Below are positions 43,452 through 54,054 of a stretch of 64,000 bases of DNA, one piece after another. The position numbers and the translations under genes are program-made. The notes below the pieces were generated by a model. The model did no database searches, was not told the DNA's origin, and saw only the letters and a program-made list of their open reading frames with translations. Source of the DNA: Lachnospira pectinoschiza (GTDB lineage: Bacteria > Bacillota > Clostridia > Lachnospirales > Lachnospiraceae); contig NZ_FNHZ01000003.1 of assembly GCF_900103815.1 (NCBI RefSeq), positions 124,001 to 188,000 on the forward strand, in the 5' to 3' direction. How positions within the stretch are numbered: the first letter of the stretch is position 1; every line of letters begins with the position of its first letter.

Positions 43452-45824
43452 ATGTTGGAATTTTTATTAAGACACGAAGAGGCTCATATTCAAGCTTCTG
43501 CTGTAGTATTTGACATAATATTAATATTTTTCTCTAATCTTCAGGTAAAAAGAGTCAATAAATTAGGAAGAGCCTTTCAGGTCCTTCTTTATTGTGGTAC
43601 CCTTTTGACAATTATTGAAACTTCCGCTTCTTGGCTCGAGGATTTACCGGGAAATATTTTTAATTTCTATCTTATAAACATTTTCAATCTCTTAGTCTAT
43701 GTATTAATTATTACCATAGCCTTCGGTCTTGCAGCATACTTTGAGCTCTCCTTTGGAAACTTCGAAAAAAGAGTCGTTTGGAAATTTAACATATTAGTCT
43801 TTATTATATATATATTTCTGCTTATTACTAACCTATTTACTGGCATTATTTCCCTTTATCACTATGATGTACACGAATATGTTCACGGACCACTGTTTTA
43901 TCCCGTGGGTATTTTATTCTCCGTATATGCCTATTCTTTTAGCGTCTTTGTATTTGCTAGAAACTATAAGCAAATCCAGAAAAGAATTCGTATGACCTTT
44001 GCCTTAACCATTGGCACTATCATTATCGGCATGATTGTTCAGCCTTTAATTAACGATGAAATCACAATCACTGGCCTCTTAGTATCTGTTGGCCTATTCA
44101 TTCTATATATGACAGTTGAAACTGAGGATTACATAGACCTTTTAAAAGCCAATGCAGATTTGCTGATTGCTAGAGAAGAGGCAGACCTAGCAAACAAAGC
44201 TAAGAGTACCTTCCTTGCTAACATGTCACATGAAATAAGAACCCCACTTAATGCCTTTCTTGGCCTTAACGATTTAATAATTGATGAGTCCCTTGATGTG
44301 GCTACCCTTGAAAATGCACAACACATTAAATCTGCAGGAAATGCCTTGTTATCTATTGTTAATGAGGTTTTAGATATATCTAAGATTGAAGCGGGTACTA
44401 TTGAGATTCACAACCGCCCCTATTATCTTGGAGAAATCATAAAGGATATAGATGTAATTATAGGCACAAGAGCTAAGGATAAGGGAATTCCTTTTATGAT
44501 GGATATTGATGATAGCTTGCCAAATCAGCTAATTGGTGATGCTGCAAAGATTAGGCAGGTTCTAATTAATGTCCTTAGTAATTCAGTAAAATATACCTCT
44601 AGCGGAGCTATTGTCTTTACCCTTAGGGGAACTTTACAAGACGATTTACTTATGCTTAAAATGCAGATTTTCGATACAGGTATTGGAATTAAGAAAGAAG
44701 ATTTAACCCACCTTTTTGAAAGCTATAGACGTGTGGATTTAAAGAAGAATAAAAATGTAGAAGGTACAGGTCTTGGTCTATCCATCGTTAAGCAATCTAT
44801 AGATATGATGGGCGGAAGCATTAGCGTTCGTTCAAACTATGGCCTTGGTACTACATTTTACATGGAAATTCTCCAGCCTATCACTTCTCTAATGACTATT
44901 AAAGAATATCTAAATGAGCAAAAGATCACTAATCTTGATAAGATTAAGGACAACTTTACAGCCTCTAAGGCAAAGATTCTTATTGTAGATGACAATGAGA
45001 TGAACCTAAAGGTGGCCTGCGGCTTTTTAAAATCTACCTATGCCCAGATTACTACTGCCGGAGGTGGTCCTGAGGGACTTGATATTCTTGAAAGAGATAA
45101 ATTTGATTTGGTTTTACTTGATTCCTTCATGCCTATAATTGATGGAACCCAGATTCTTAAAAAGATTCGTGCTAACAAAAAGAATATAAACTACGCAACT
45201 CCGATTATTGTTCTTACAGCCGATGCCCTTTCTGGATCTAAGGAAAAATATATCTCCATCGGTTTTAATGACTATTTAAGCAAACCTGTAGATGCCTCTA
45301 GTTTAAAGGGAATATTGCTTACTTACTTGCCACGCGACCTAATTGATAGTGCTAGCTCAAGTAAGGCCATTCAAAGCAAAACTATTAATACAACCACTAC
45401 TAGCCAGCCAATAAAGACAGAAAGCATCAATACTAGCAAGACAAGTAATTCTTGTGATAATGGTGAAACTTGCGTAGATTGGAAGGCCGGTCTTAACTAC
45501 TGTAGAAACGACAAGGATTTGTACCGTGCCTTAATAGATGAATTTATAAAGATTAAGCCAACTAAGCGAACTGAGCTTTGTCAGGCCTATGATAAACAGG
45601 ATTGGGATTCTTATAACATTTTAACCCATTCCCTTAAATCTAATTCAAAAACCATTGGCGCCTTTAAATTATCAGATGCCGCCATGGAGATGGAATACGC
45701 TAGCAGGGCCATTCTTGCTGGAGAAAATATAAACACAAACGTTGCCCTAATTAGGGATAAGCATAAGCAATTACTAAGTTTGTATGACGATGTACAGGAG
45801 GAATTACTATGGATTTCATTCTAA
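43452..45824 (+). CDS. Membrane hybrid histidine kinase with receiver and HPt domains
   Basis: A 790-residue protein. The N-terminal ~230 residues form about six or seven transmembrane helices with no recognised sensor family. A short coiled linker leads to HisKA (FLANMSHEIRTPLNAFLG, about 254), HATPase (TGLGLSIVKQSIDMMGGS), a receiver (KILIVDDNEMN, phospho-Asp in LVLLDSFMPIIDG) and, after a Ser/Thr-rich linker, an HPt domain (ILTHSLKSNSKTIGAFKLS). The ATG of the next kinase lies inside its last codons, 16 bp before its end. GGAGACATAACTT precedes the start. Confidence 0.9.
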   Translation: MLEFLLRHEEAHIQASAVVFDIILIFFSNLQVKRVNKLGRAFQVLLYCGTLLTIIETSASWLEDLPGNIFNFYLINIFNLLVYVLIITIAFGLAAYFELSFGNFEKRVVWKFNILVFIIYIFLLITNLFTGIISLYHYDVHEYVHGPLFYPVGILFSVYAYSFSVFVFARNYKQIQKRIRMTFALTIGTIIIGMIVQPLINDEITITGLLVSVGLFILYMTVETEDYIDLLKANADLLIAREEADLANKAKSTFLANMSHEIRTPLNAFLGLNDLIIDESLDVATLENAQHIKSAGNALLSIVNEVLDISKIEAGTIEIHNRPYYLGEIIKDIDVIIGTRAKDKGIPFMMDIDDSLPNQLIGDAAKIRQVLINVLSNSVKYTSSGAIVFTLRGTLQDDLLMLKMQIFDTGIGIKKEDLTHLFESYRRVDLKKNKNVEGTGLGLSIVKQSIDMMGGSISVRSNYGLGTTFYMEILQPITSLMTIKEYLNEQKITNLDKIKDNFTASKAKILIVDDNEMNLKVACGFLKSTYAQITTAGGGPEGLDILERDKFDLVLLDSFMPIIDGTQILKKIRANKKNINYATPIIVLTADALSGSKEKYISIGFNDYLSKPVDASSLKGILLTYLPRDLIDSASSSKAIQSKTINTTTTSQPIKTESINTSKTSNSCDNGETCVDWKAGLNYCRNDKDLYRALIDEFIKIKPTKRTELCQAYDKQDWDSYNILTHSLKSNSKTIGAFKLSDAAMEMEYASRAILAGENINTNVALIRDKHKQLLSLYDDVQEELLWISF

Positions 45825-47698
45825 GATATCCAAGAATTTCATACGAAATGGCAGCCATAATCTTTGATTCCATTATTATAATATATTCCTGGAACCAATC
45901 TTTAAGGCATGTTAAAACTGCCAAAGCCTTCAAGGCTACAGCTATAAGCTGCTTACTTTTAGTGCTATCTGAGGTAAGTCTGCCTTATATCCTTGAGCTT
46001 GACAGTTCCTTTGACCTGCTTAAAGCCTTCGTAAACTCTATACAGTTTTTCTTTGCTTTAACTACAATGTACAACTTCTCCCGCTATATGGAGTACTACA
46101 CCCTTAGTAATACCTCAAAAATCATTATTAGATTTAATATCCTAGTTTTAATTGTATCACTAGCTTTAATTATAAGTAATCCTTTTACTTACCTTATAGA
46201 TTACTATGACAACGCCACTAATACTTTTGTAAATCAGAAATACTACATCATAATCGGTTATTTACCAGCAATGTACTTCTCAATCTATGCCATGTATGTT
46301 TATGTTAGAGGCTTTAAGAAAATGTATCACAGAGAACGAGTTGCCTTTATTATAACCTTTATCATGTCCCTTTTTGGTGCTATTGCACAGCCCCTACTTC
46401 ATGGTCAGCTAAAAATCATAGGACTTTTCTCTTCCTTTGGTTTGTTTATACTCTATCTTTCCCTTGAAACTAGAGACTATAACTCCCTGTCTGAAACCAT
46501 GAATGAATTAAAGGAGGCCAACGAAACAGCACAAAATGCCAACAGAGCAAAGTCAAGTTTCCTAGCTAACATGTCCCATGAAATCAGGACTCCAATGAAT
46601 GCCATGCTTGGTATTAATGAGATCATTATTAATAGTACTAAGGAAGAAAACGTTAGCTCTTACGCCAATGATATGAAGATTGCAGGAAACAGCTTACTAC
46701 ACATCATCAATGACGTATTAGACATTTCAAAGATTGAGGCTGGTAAGCTTGAAATCGTAGAAACAGAGTATCATTTAACAGAATTACTAGACGAATTAAA
46801 ATTTACCTACGGCCTAAAGGCTCAAATGAAAAATCTAGATTTCATCTTTGATATTGATGAGGATTTGCCAGATTTACTTATTGGTGATGAAAGTCATTTA
46901 AGACAGATTTTAAGCAATATCCTAAGTAATGCCATTAAATTTACAAAGACTGGTGAGGTACGTTTTTCAGCCTTTGGTATAAAATCTAGCACAGATATTA
47001 AATTTACCTTTGTAGTTTCAGATACAGGTATTGGTATTAAAGAGGAGGATTTACCTTACCTCTTTGAATCCTTTAAACGTGTGGATATGGAAAATACAAG
47101 AAACATCGAGGGTACAGGCCTTGGTCTATCCATTACAAAACGTCTTCTTGATAACATGGATGGTAAAATTTCTGTTCGATCTAGCTATGGTGATGGAACT
47201 ATTATTACTATTAAGGTTGATCAATTTGTAGCAGATGACCTTACTATTAGAGAATATAGGAAAGTCTTACGTGAAAACTTTGATGCCGAAGAAGATAAGA
47301 AGTTAAAATCTACTCCTAATTTAAAGGGTATGAAATTATTAATTGTAGATGATAACGATATTAATATAAAGGTTGCCACTGCCTTCTTTGAACTAACAGG
47401 GGCTAGTATCTTTAGTTTTAATGATAGCTTAGAGGCTTTAAAAGATTTGCAAAAGAATAAATATGACCTGATCTTTTTAGATGACTTAATGCCAAAGCTT
47501 TCAGGTCCAGGTCTATTAAAGAGACTAAGAGGTCTGACAACTTGTCCAAATAATCAAACACCAGTAGTTATTATGACTGCCAATACTAATGTTGAAGACA
47601 AGGCAAATTACAGTAATATGGGCTTTGATGGCTTCCTTGCAAAACCTATGCAAATGGAGGAAGTAAACGAGCTATTAAATACCTTACTAAATACATAA
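45809..47698 (+). CDS. Membrane hybrid histidine kinase with receiver, no HPt
   Basis: A 629-residue paralogue of the preceding protein, with the same membrane layout (about six or seven helices in residues 1-225), HisKA (FLANMSHEIRTPMNAMLGI), HATPase (EGTGLGLSITKRLLDNMDGK) and receiver (LLIVDDNDINIKVA, phospho-Asp in LIFLDDLMPKLSG). It ends after the receiver, so it could use the HPt of its partner. It overlaps the first kinase by 16 bp with GGAGGAATTACT before the ATG, so expression is coupled. No output regulator lies in the operon. Confidence 0.9.
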   Translation: MDFILRYPRISYEMAAIIFDSIIIIYSWNQSLRHVKTAKAFKATAISCLLLVLSEVSLPYILELDSSFDLLKAFVNSIQFFFALTTMYNFSRYMEYYTLSNTSKIIIRFNILVLIVSLALIISNPFTYLIDYYDNATNTFVNQKYYIIIGYLPAMYFSIYAMYVYVRGFKKMYHRERVAFIITFIMSLFGAIAQPLLHGQLKIIGLFSSFGLFILYLSLETRDYNSLSETMNELKEANETAQNANRAKSSFLANMSHEIRTPMNAMLGINEIIINSTKEENVSSYANDMKIAGNSLLHIINDVLDISKIEAGKLEIVETEYHLTELLDELKFTYGLKAQMKNLDFIFDIDEDLPDLLIGDESHLRQILSNILSNAIKFTKTGEVRFSAFGIKSSTDIKFTFVVSDTGIGIKEEDLPYLFESFKRVDMENTRNIEGTGLGLSITKRLLDNMDGKISVRSSYGDGTIITIKVDQFVADDLTIREYRKVLRENFDAEEDKKLKSTPNLKGMKLLIVDDNDINIKVATAFFELTGASIFSFNDSLEALKDLQKNKYDLIFLDDLMPKLSGPGLLKRLRGLTTCPNNQTPVVIMTANTNVEDKANYSNMGFDGFLAKPMQMEEVNELLNTLLNT

Positions 47699-47745
47699 AA
47701 ATCTCTATACATGAGAATCTCTTAAACAATGCAAAACGAGAGAAA

Positions 47746-47769
47746 AGCGATAACCTTACGATTATCGCT
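47746..47769. terminator. Bidirectional terminator between the kinase operon and ilvC
   Basis: AGCGATAA and TTATCGCT form an 8-bp stem with an 8-base loop between convergent genes. On the minus strand it is followed by TTTCTCTCGTTTT. Confidence 0.75.
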
Positions 47770-47802
47770 TCTCCCTCAAAACACATTTACTTATATCGAA
47801 AA

Positions 47803-48984
<1,182 letters not shown>

Positions 48985-49013
48985 CACATTTTTTCAAAAA
49001 TATAATATTTTTT

Positions 49014-50321
49014 CTAGAGGCCAAGTACTTCATTGACATTTTTTAAAATGTCACTTTCTGAAAATGGCTTTGTAATAAAGCGCTTAGCGCCTGCCTTTAA
49101 GGCATCGATAATCTTATTTTCCTGTCCTGCAGCAGTGATCATAATTACATTTGCATCAGGATCAGCCTTAATAATCTGCTTTAAAGCTTCATTACCGTTT
49201 AGATGTGGCATAGTAATATCAAGGGTAATGATATCTGGCTTATAGTCTAGGTAGGCTTCCACTGCCTCCACGCCATCTGATGCCTCACATACAACTGTAA
49301 AGTTGTTGTCCTCTAAAATCTTTCTTAGGACATTTCTTGAAAGGCCAGAGTCATCAACAATAACGATTCTGCCCTTACTATCTGCAGTTTCTACGCTACC
49401 TTCTACTAATTCGCCACTAACATCCATAGGATTTTTACCTACCATTGCCTCCTCATCAAGAGTTACATAGAAAAATACTTCTCTGCCCTCTATGTAAATT
49501 GGTAGGACATAGGCATCTGCAATGGCAGTCTGATTTTCATAGGTAAACTGTGGTAAAATCTCTAGTTTAACTCCCTTATGTGATGCATTTGTTGCAAAAA
49601 GTCCAGCTATACAATTAAGAAATTCACCTACGGAATCAAAGACTTCTTCATCTAAATCAGGATATTCCTCTCCTGCAAATCTATTGGCAATAAGGGTAAG
49701 ACCAGTTACGTCATCATCTGCTAAAAAACCTAGATGTATATTTGCATCGCCCTTTAACTCCATACAAGTAAAGGCATTGTAGTCCATCTCCTTTACTCTC
49801 TGGATCTTCTCAATGTAATAATCTGTAGATACAAATCTAGTCAAGTTTCTAAGCACAAGGGCAACTAAATCTGTTATATGTGCTTTTGAGGCAAAGGCAA
49901 ATATAGGCACAATAGCGTCTACATCATTGGCCTTAAGGGCCTCTATCTCCTTATCATCAAAGCCTTTTTGCTTTTTAAAATCTTCTACAAAGCCATTAAT
50001 TTCCGGCATAGATATATTTTTTTCTTCGCTTAAAACCTGTATAAATTTTACATACTCATCGTTTTGATCCTTTAAAAGCTCATCTAGTTGTTGCTGAGAA
50101 AGGAAGCCCTTGCTTACAGCAATATCGCCAAACCTAGCATCCTCTAAGGCCTGCAGTCTATTGATTTCACTTGCTTCTGTCTCTGTTAGCATTCCCTTAG
50201 CTACAGCTAAGAATCCAATCTTAGCTCTTGTGTCTCTTAGGCTTTTTATTATTTCATCTAATTCTTCTTCTGAAATAACGTCAGTCTCAATCAAATACTT
50301 ACCAAATAATTGACTAAACAT
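49014..50321 (-). CDS. CheX-like domain protein with N-terminal MshEN-like repeats and a C-terminal receiver
   Basis: A 435-residue cytoplasmic protein. Residues about 1-90 contain two similar helical units (GKYLIETDVISEEELDEIIKS and RFGDIAVSKGFLSQQQLDELL) that resemble the MshEN/T2SE N-terminal fold, some members of which bind c-di-GMP. Residues about 150-300 resemble CheX/CheC phosphatases, with EFLNCIAGLFATNAS matching the E..N motif. Residues about 315-435 are a CheY-like receiver with IVIVDDSGLSRNVLRK, the phospho-Asp in DIITLDITMPHLNG, and Lys in RFITKPFSESD. It may couple a receiver to aspartyl-phosphate removal in chemotaxis or another pathway; no chemotaxis genes adjoin it. Confidence 0.75.
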   Translation of the reverse strand: MFSQLFGKYLIETDVISEEELDEIIKSLRDTRAKIGFLAVAKGMLTETEASEINRLQALEDARFGDIAVSKGFLSQQQLDELLKDQNDEYVKFIQVLSEEKNISMPEINGFVEDFKKQKGFDDKEIEALKANDVDAIVPIFAFASKAHITDLVALVLRNLTRFVSTDYYIEKIQRVKEMDYNAFTCMELKGDANIHLGFLADDDVTGLTLIANRFAGEEYPDLDEEVFDSVGEFLNCIAGLFATNASHKGVKLEILPQFTYENQTAIADAYVLPIYIEGREVFFYVTLDEEAMVGKNPMDVSGELVEGSVETADSKGRIVIVDDSGLSRNVLRKILEDNNFTVVCEASDGVEAVEAYLDYKPDIITLDITMPHLNGNEALKQIIKADPDANVIMITAAGQENKIIDALKAGAKRFITKPFSESDILKNVNEVLGL

Positions 50322-50412
50322 ACGGTTACCCCTTTCAAATTTTCACGTAATTATAGTTATAATTATTATACCAAGTCGATAGTTTTTATTCAATAAAACT
50401 AGAAACATAAAT

Positions 50413-50451
50413 TAAAAAACTAGGAAATTAACGAAAATATTAATCTCCTAG
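50413..50451 (-). terminator. Terminator of the lysozyme-hypB-gntR operon
   Basis: CTAGGA and ATTAA pair with TTAAT and TCCTAG, followed on the minus strand by TTTTTTAATTT, about 60 bp after the gntR stop. Confidence 0.8.
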
Positions 50452-50510
50452 CTTCTTATCTTTTAATTCTCTGTTTTGTTTTAATTGTCGTTTTTAATAT
50501 CTATTTAACT

Positions 50511-51221
50511 TTAAATACTGTCTGTTAAATTCTCATTCCATAAGGCATGTCTAAGATGCATTATGCTTGCACTTTTAAGTCCGTCTGAATCTCTTCTTTC
50601 TAAGAACTTCATAATTACAATGTGGTCATTATAAGCATCCTGTGCAATCATATCTAGATTTTCTTCTAATGCAAATGTCTTCTCAATAGTTTCTGTAAGC
50701 ACAGGTATAAACTGTGTTAAAAAGTCGTTGTGTGAAGCCTTCATAATAGCTCCATGAAAATTTGTCTCTGACTCAATTCTTTTCTTTGACTTAGGGTTCT
50801 TTTTTATCTGCTTTTGGCAAATATCTCCAAGTCTTAGAATTTCCTTGATTTCCTCATCTGTTGCTCTCTTTGCTGCAAGGGCTGCTGCCTCCGGCTCTAT
50901 TATTAGTCTTGCTTCATATAAATCTCTTAATGTCACCTTCATAGCAAGGGCATCTTCCATATGGATTGTGCCACCTTCTACGTACTGATTAAGGACATCA
51001 GAAACATATGTGCCTCGTCCTCTGTAAACTGTCAATAAACCTTCTGATACAAGAATTCTTATTGCTTCTCTTAATGTAGTTCTAGAAACCTTCAACTCGT
51101 CAGCTAATACATTTTCATTAGGCAACTTTTCGCCAGGCTTATACTTATTCTTGTCTACTATCATTGTCTTTAGGCAGCTAGCTGTTCTTTGCGAAAGATT
51201 TTCTTTATTTTCGATCTGCAT
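50511..51221 (-). CDS. GntR/FadR-subfamily transcriptional regulator
   Basis: A 236-residue repressor-type protein. The winged helix is seen in GEKLPNENVLADELKVSRTTLREAIRILVSEGLL and the wing GRGTYVSD. The C-terminal FCD domain (about 90-230) has RLIIEPEAAALAAKRAT and His residues in ETNFHGAIM, YNDHIVIM and IMHLRHAL that would bind a metal and ligand. It is the last gene of an operon with a lysozyme and two HypB-like GTPases. GTTGTCTGACAAC-type palindromes before this operon and before ilvC are the likely targets. Start MQIENKENLS follows AAAGGAACGAAT. Confidence 0.9.
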   Translation of the reverse strand: MQIENKENLSQRTASCLKTMIVDKNKYKPGEKLPNENVLADELKVSRTTLREAIRILVSEGLLTVYRGRGTYVSDVLNQYVEGGTIHMEDALAMKVTLRDLYEARLIIEPEAAALAAKRATDEEIKEILRLGDICQKQIKKNPKSKKRIESETNFHGAIMKASHNDFLTQFIPVLTETIEKTFALEENLDMIAQDAYNDHIVIMKFLERRDSDGLKSASIMHLRHALWNENLTDSI

Positions 51222-51235
51222 ATTCGTTCCTTTCT

Positions 51236-51883
51236 CTAAAAGATAGTTGATTTTAGATACGCTTCCCACTTATCCATACCCTCGCCAGTCTTAGCAGATA
51301 CTGGGAAAATGTTAATATTAGGATTTAGTTTTTTAACCTGATCTATACATTTTTCTAAATCGAAATTAAAAAACTTAATTGTGTCCATCTTTGTAAGTAA
51401 AAGCGCGTCGGCTCTCTCAAACATCAAAGGATACTTTAAAGGCTTATCATCACCTTCTGGCACAGATAAAATCATTACGTTTTTATGTGCCCCTGTGTCA
51501 AATTCCGCAGGGCAGATTAAATTGCCAACATTTTCAAGGAAGACCAAATCAAGCTCGTCAACTCCAAGCTCGTCTACACCTCGCTTTGTCATGCCTGCGT
51601 CCATATGACACATTCCATCTGTATGCACCTGAATGCTTTTAGCACCCTGATTAGAAATCTTTATAGCATCCACATCCGATGCAATGTCAGCCTCAATTAC
51701 GCCTATCTTTAACTGATCTTTAAGGTCAGTTACTGTCTTAGCTAGAAGTGTTGTCTTGCCAGCCCCAGGGCTACTCATTAAATTCACAAGACAAACCTTT
51801 CTTTCCTTTAATTCTTTTCTTAAATCATTAGCGTCCCTATCATTAGACTCTGTCACACTTTTATGTAATTCAACAACCTTCAT
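51236..51883 (-). CDS. hypB: HypB-like GTPase, second copy
   Basis: A 215-residue G3E-family GTPase of the HypB type, which loads nickel into hydrogenase or urease precursors. It has the P-loop SSPGAGKTTLLAKT, the metal-ligand pair in DGMCHMDAGMTKRG, the conserved Cys in LENVGNLICPAEFD, and TKMDTIKFF as the base motif. The His-rich N-terminal nickel store of some HypB is absent. Its ATG directly follows the stop of the first copy. It is about 50-60 percent similar to that copy by eye, so it is a tandem duplication that has diverged. Confidence 0.88.
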   Translation of the reverse strand: MKVVELHKSVTESNDRDANDLRKELKERKVCLVNLMSSPGAGKTTLLAKTVTDLKDQLKIGVIEADIASDVDAIKISNQGAKSIQVHTDGMCHMDAGMTKRGVDELGVDELDLVFLENVGNLICPAEFDTGAHKNVMILSVPEGDDKPLKYPLMFERADALLLTKMDTIKFFNFDLEKCIDQVKKLNPNINIFPVSAKTGEGMDKWEAYLKSTIF

Positions 51884-52570
51884 TTATCTGTCCTTTCTAG
51901 CATCCTTTAAGAAATTGTCTACTTCCTTGTCTAACCAATCAATCCACTTATCAAAGCCTTCGCCTGTAAGGGAAGATACTGGAATTATCTCAAGATTCTT
52001 GTTAAGCTTAGATACATTTTCCTTTAAGGCATCAAAATTAAAATCAAATACCTCAAGACAGTCAATCTTGTTGACTAATAAAAGGTCGCTAACTTCAAAC
52101 ATCAATGGATACTTTAGGGCCTTATCATCGCCTTCTGGCACAGATAAAATCATTACCCTTTTGTTAGCCCCTACGTCAAATTCCGCAGGACATACCAAGT
52201 TACCTACATTTTCAAGGAATACCAAATCAAGATCCTTGCAATCAAGTAAATCAAGGCCAGACTTAGTCATGGCAACATCCATATGACAAGCGCCACCAGT
52301 GTGCAGCTGCACCACCTTAGCCCCTGTCTCCTCAATAGTCTTGGCATCTACTAAAGAATCTACATCAGCTTCCATAACGCCAATTCTGTATTTACTTTTA
52401 AGTGCGTTAATAGTTCTAACCAAAGTTGTAGTCTTTCCTGCCCCTGGACTGGCCATGAGGTTTACAAAAAAGACCTTATTCTTTCTAACTTCTTCTCTTA
52501 AAGCGGCAGCTTCTTTGTCGTTGTCACTTATAATTTCTGCTTTAACATCCATTACTTTAATACTGCTCAT
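51884..52570 (-). CDS. hypB: HypB-like GTPase, first copy
   Basis: A 228-residue HypB-type GTPase. It has ASPGAGKTTTLVRT, EADVDSLVDAKTI, GGACHMDVAMTKSG with the metal Cys-His, LENVGNLVCPAEFD with the second Cys, and VNKIDCLEVFDFNF. It lies 18 bp after the lysozyme gene and immediately before the second copy. No hypA, hydrogenase or urease gene is in the window, so the nickel target is unknown. Two diverged tandem copies are unusual and could be a heterodimer or serve two clients. Confidence 0.88.
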   Translation of the reverse strand: MSSIKVMDVKAEIISDNDKEAAALREEVRKNKVFFVNLMASPGAGKTTTLVRTINALKSKYRIGVMEADVDSLVDAKTIEETGAKVVQLHTGGACHMDVAMTKSGLDLLDCKDLDLVFLENVGNLVCPAEFDVGANKRVMILSVPEGDDKALKYPLMFEVSDLLLVNKIDCLEVFDFNFDALKENVSKLNKNLEIIPVSSLTGEGFDKWIDWLDKEVDNFLKDARKDR

Positions 52571-52588
52571 TTCTACACTCCTTTGACT

Positions 52589-53845
52589 CTAATTAAAAGA
52601 GCCATAATAAATATCTAAATCTACGTCTCCGCCAACTCCATCGATTCGACCAATGTTATTAACCTGCCAGATAGAATAACTACCTGCATAGCTAGTATGT
52701 GTCACGTAATTTGCTAGCCAAACCGGATAATTATACACGTTATCCCAGAAATTTTCTAGGTAGTATTTACTAGAGTACAACATAGTACTATAACCCCCGG
52801 CAGCTAATGTGTCGTGGAAAGTATAGAAAAGCTGGTTTAGAGTCTGAAAACTCATGTTGTACTTCTGAAATCTCGACCAGCTCTCCCAGTCAAAAGCCAC
52901 TGGAAAATCTAGCTCCACCCCATCAAGCATGGAAAGTAACTGCTGAGAGTGAGTTGTCATACCAGAGACCGTGTTATCATTTGAATGAAAATATACTCCT
53001 ACCTTTAGGCCTGCTTCCTTTGCCGCCTTGATATTGTAGTCATAACAAGAATCCCTATAAAGCTCGGAGCCATCCCAGCCTCCAATTCTTATGATTACAA
53101 ATTCTGCACCTGCCGCTTTTACGGCATTAAAATCAATAGTGCCCTGCCATCTTGATACATCTATACCAAAATGCACATTATCGGCAGCATAAGTTGCCAT
53201 AAAGTCACTATAGTTAATTCTTGTTCTATTATCTGTTTCTGAAGGCTTTGAAGACACCACATTAATAGTCATATTCTTAGTTGTCTCATTGCCAGATGCG
53301 TCTGTTAATTTAGCCACAATGCTATAGCTACCAAGAGTATTGGTATCCACATAACCTGAATAGCTTAAATTAGGACAAGCATCGTAATAGTCTCCATAAC
53401 TTACTAACTGATCTAGGTTAAAATCGCTTCCCACCACTACGCTTACTTCATCAGATGATAGGAAAACCGGACCTGTTGTATCATAATCAAGACTTGGTGA
53501 ACCCGTCTTATTAGTTACCTGAATATAATTACTTGCAGCCACAACTGCCGCAGCTGTTTCAGTAGTTGTCTCTTGTGTTGTCACTTCCTCTGTTGTAGAT
53601 TCTGTCTCTGTCTCCACAGTTTCAAGACTAGGCTCTTCAGTGCTAACTTCAGTCTCTATCACTTCCGTTATTTCCTCACTAGCAATTTCTGTATTCTTAT
53701 TTCTTGCATTAACTGCTAATACTGCAAATGTAGTTATAACGCCAATTACTGCTAGACCTGTAACTACTGTAATCACAATTGCTTTCTTTGAAGCCACAAA
53801 ACGCCCAAAGATAGCCTTAAACTTATCTTTAATTTTCTTTCCCAT
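52589..53845 (-). CDS. Membrane-anchored family 25 lysozyme
   Basis: A 418-residue peptidoglycan muramidase. Residues about 20-45 form a single membrane anchor or signal segment (IVITVVTGLAVIGVITTFAV), followed by a Thr/Glu-rich linker (about 48-95), a small Ig-like domain with SLDYDTTGPVFL and MTINVVSS (about 120-200), and a GH25 domain (about 215-418). The GH25 signature is clear: HFGIDVSRWQGTIDF, FVIIRIGGWDG, KVGVYFHSND, and the catalytic acids in VAFDWESWS. It probably stays on the outer face of the membrane. It heads the operon with hypB-hypB-gntR and has three GntR-type palindromes upstream. Confidence 0.92.
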   Translation of the reverse strand: MGKKIKDKFKAIFGRFVASKKAIVITVVTGLAVIGVITTFAVLAVNARNKNTEIASEEITEVIETEVSTEEPSLETVETETESTTEEVTTQETTTETAAAVVAASNYIQVTNKTGSPSLDYDTTGPVFLSSDEVSVVVGSDFNLDQLVSYGDYYDACPNLSYSGYVDTNTLGSYSIVAKLTDASGNETTKNMTINVVSSKPSETDNRTRINYSDFMATYAADNVHFGIDVSRWQGTIDFNAVKAAGAEFVIIRIGGWDGSELYRDSCYDYNIKAAKEAGLKVGVYFHSNDNTVSGMTTHSQQLLSMLDGVELDFPVAFDWESWSRFQKYNMSFQTLNQLFYTFHDTLAAGGYSTMLYSSKYYLENFWDNVYNYPVWLANYVTHTSYAGSYSIWQVNNIGRIDGVGGDVDLDIYYGSFN

Positions 53846-53897
53846 AACCCCTCTTATACTCTTTAATTTCTATCCTATTCTTATACCTTTGCTTAGC

Positions 53898-53910
53898 GTT
53901 GTCTGATAAC
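53898..53910. promoter_or_regulatory. GntR-type operator A, lysozyme operon
   Basis: GTTGTCTGATAAC, one mismatch from the perfect palindrome before ilvC, lies in the leader of the lysozyme gene, about 50 bp before the ATG. Confidence 0.6.
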
Positions 53911-53957
53911 TTTATTATCTTTAAAAACGACGTTTTTATACGCTTTATCGCATTTTC

Positions 53958-53986
53958 ATTGTATAACAAGACAGACAATTAATCAA
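53958..53986 (-). promoter_or_regulatory. Lysozyme-hypB-gntR promoter with embedded operator
   Basis: TTGATT (53981-53986) and TACAAT (53958-53963) on the minus strand, spacing 17 bp. The -10 lies inside ATTGTATAACAAG (53958-53970), a relative of the ilvC operator GTTGTATAACAAC, so a bound regulator would block the promoter. Confidence 0.65.
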
Positions 53987-53988
53987 TA

Positions 53989-54001
53989 GTTGTCTGACAA
54001 G
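53989..54001. promoter_or_regulatory. GntR-type operator C, lysozyme operon
   Basis: GTTGTCTGACAAG, matching the ilvC operator at 12 of 13 bases, is immediately upstream of the -35 box. It is centred 31 bp (three turns) from the site in the -10 region. Confidence 0.65.
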
Positions 54002-54054
54002 TTACCCCGTTAAAGTTTAGAGTCCTAAATTCAGCAGACCATTTTGATTTAGAC

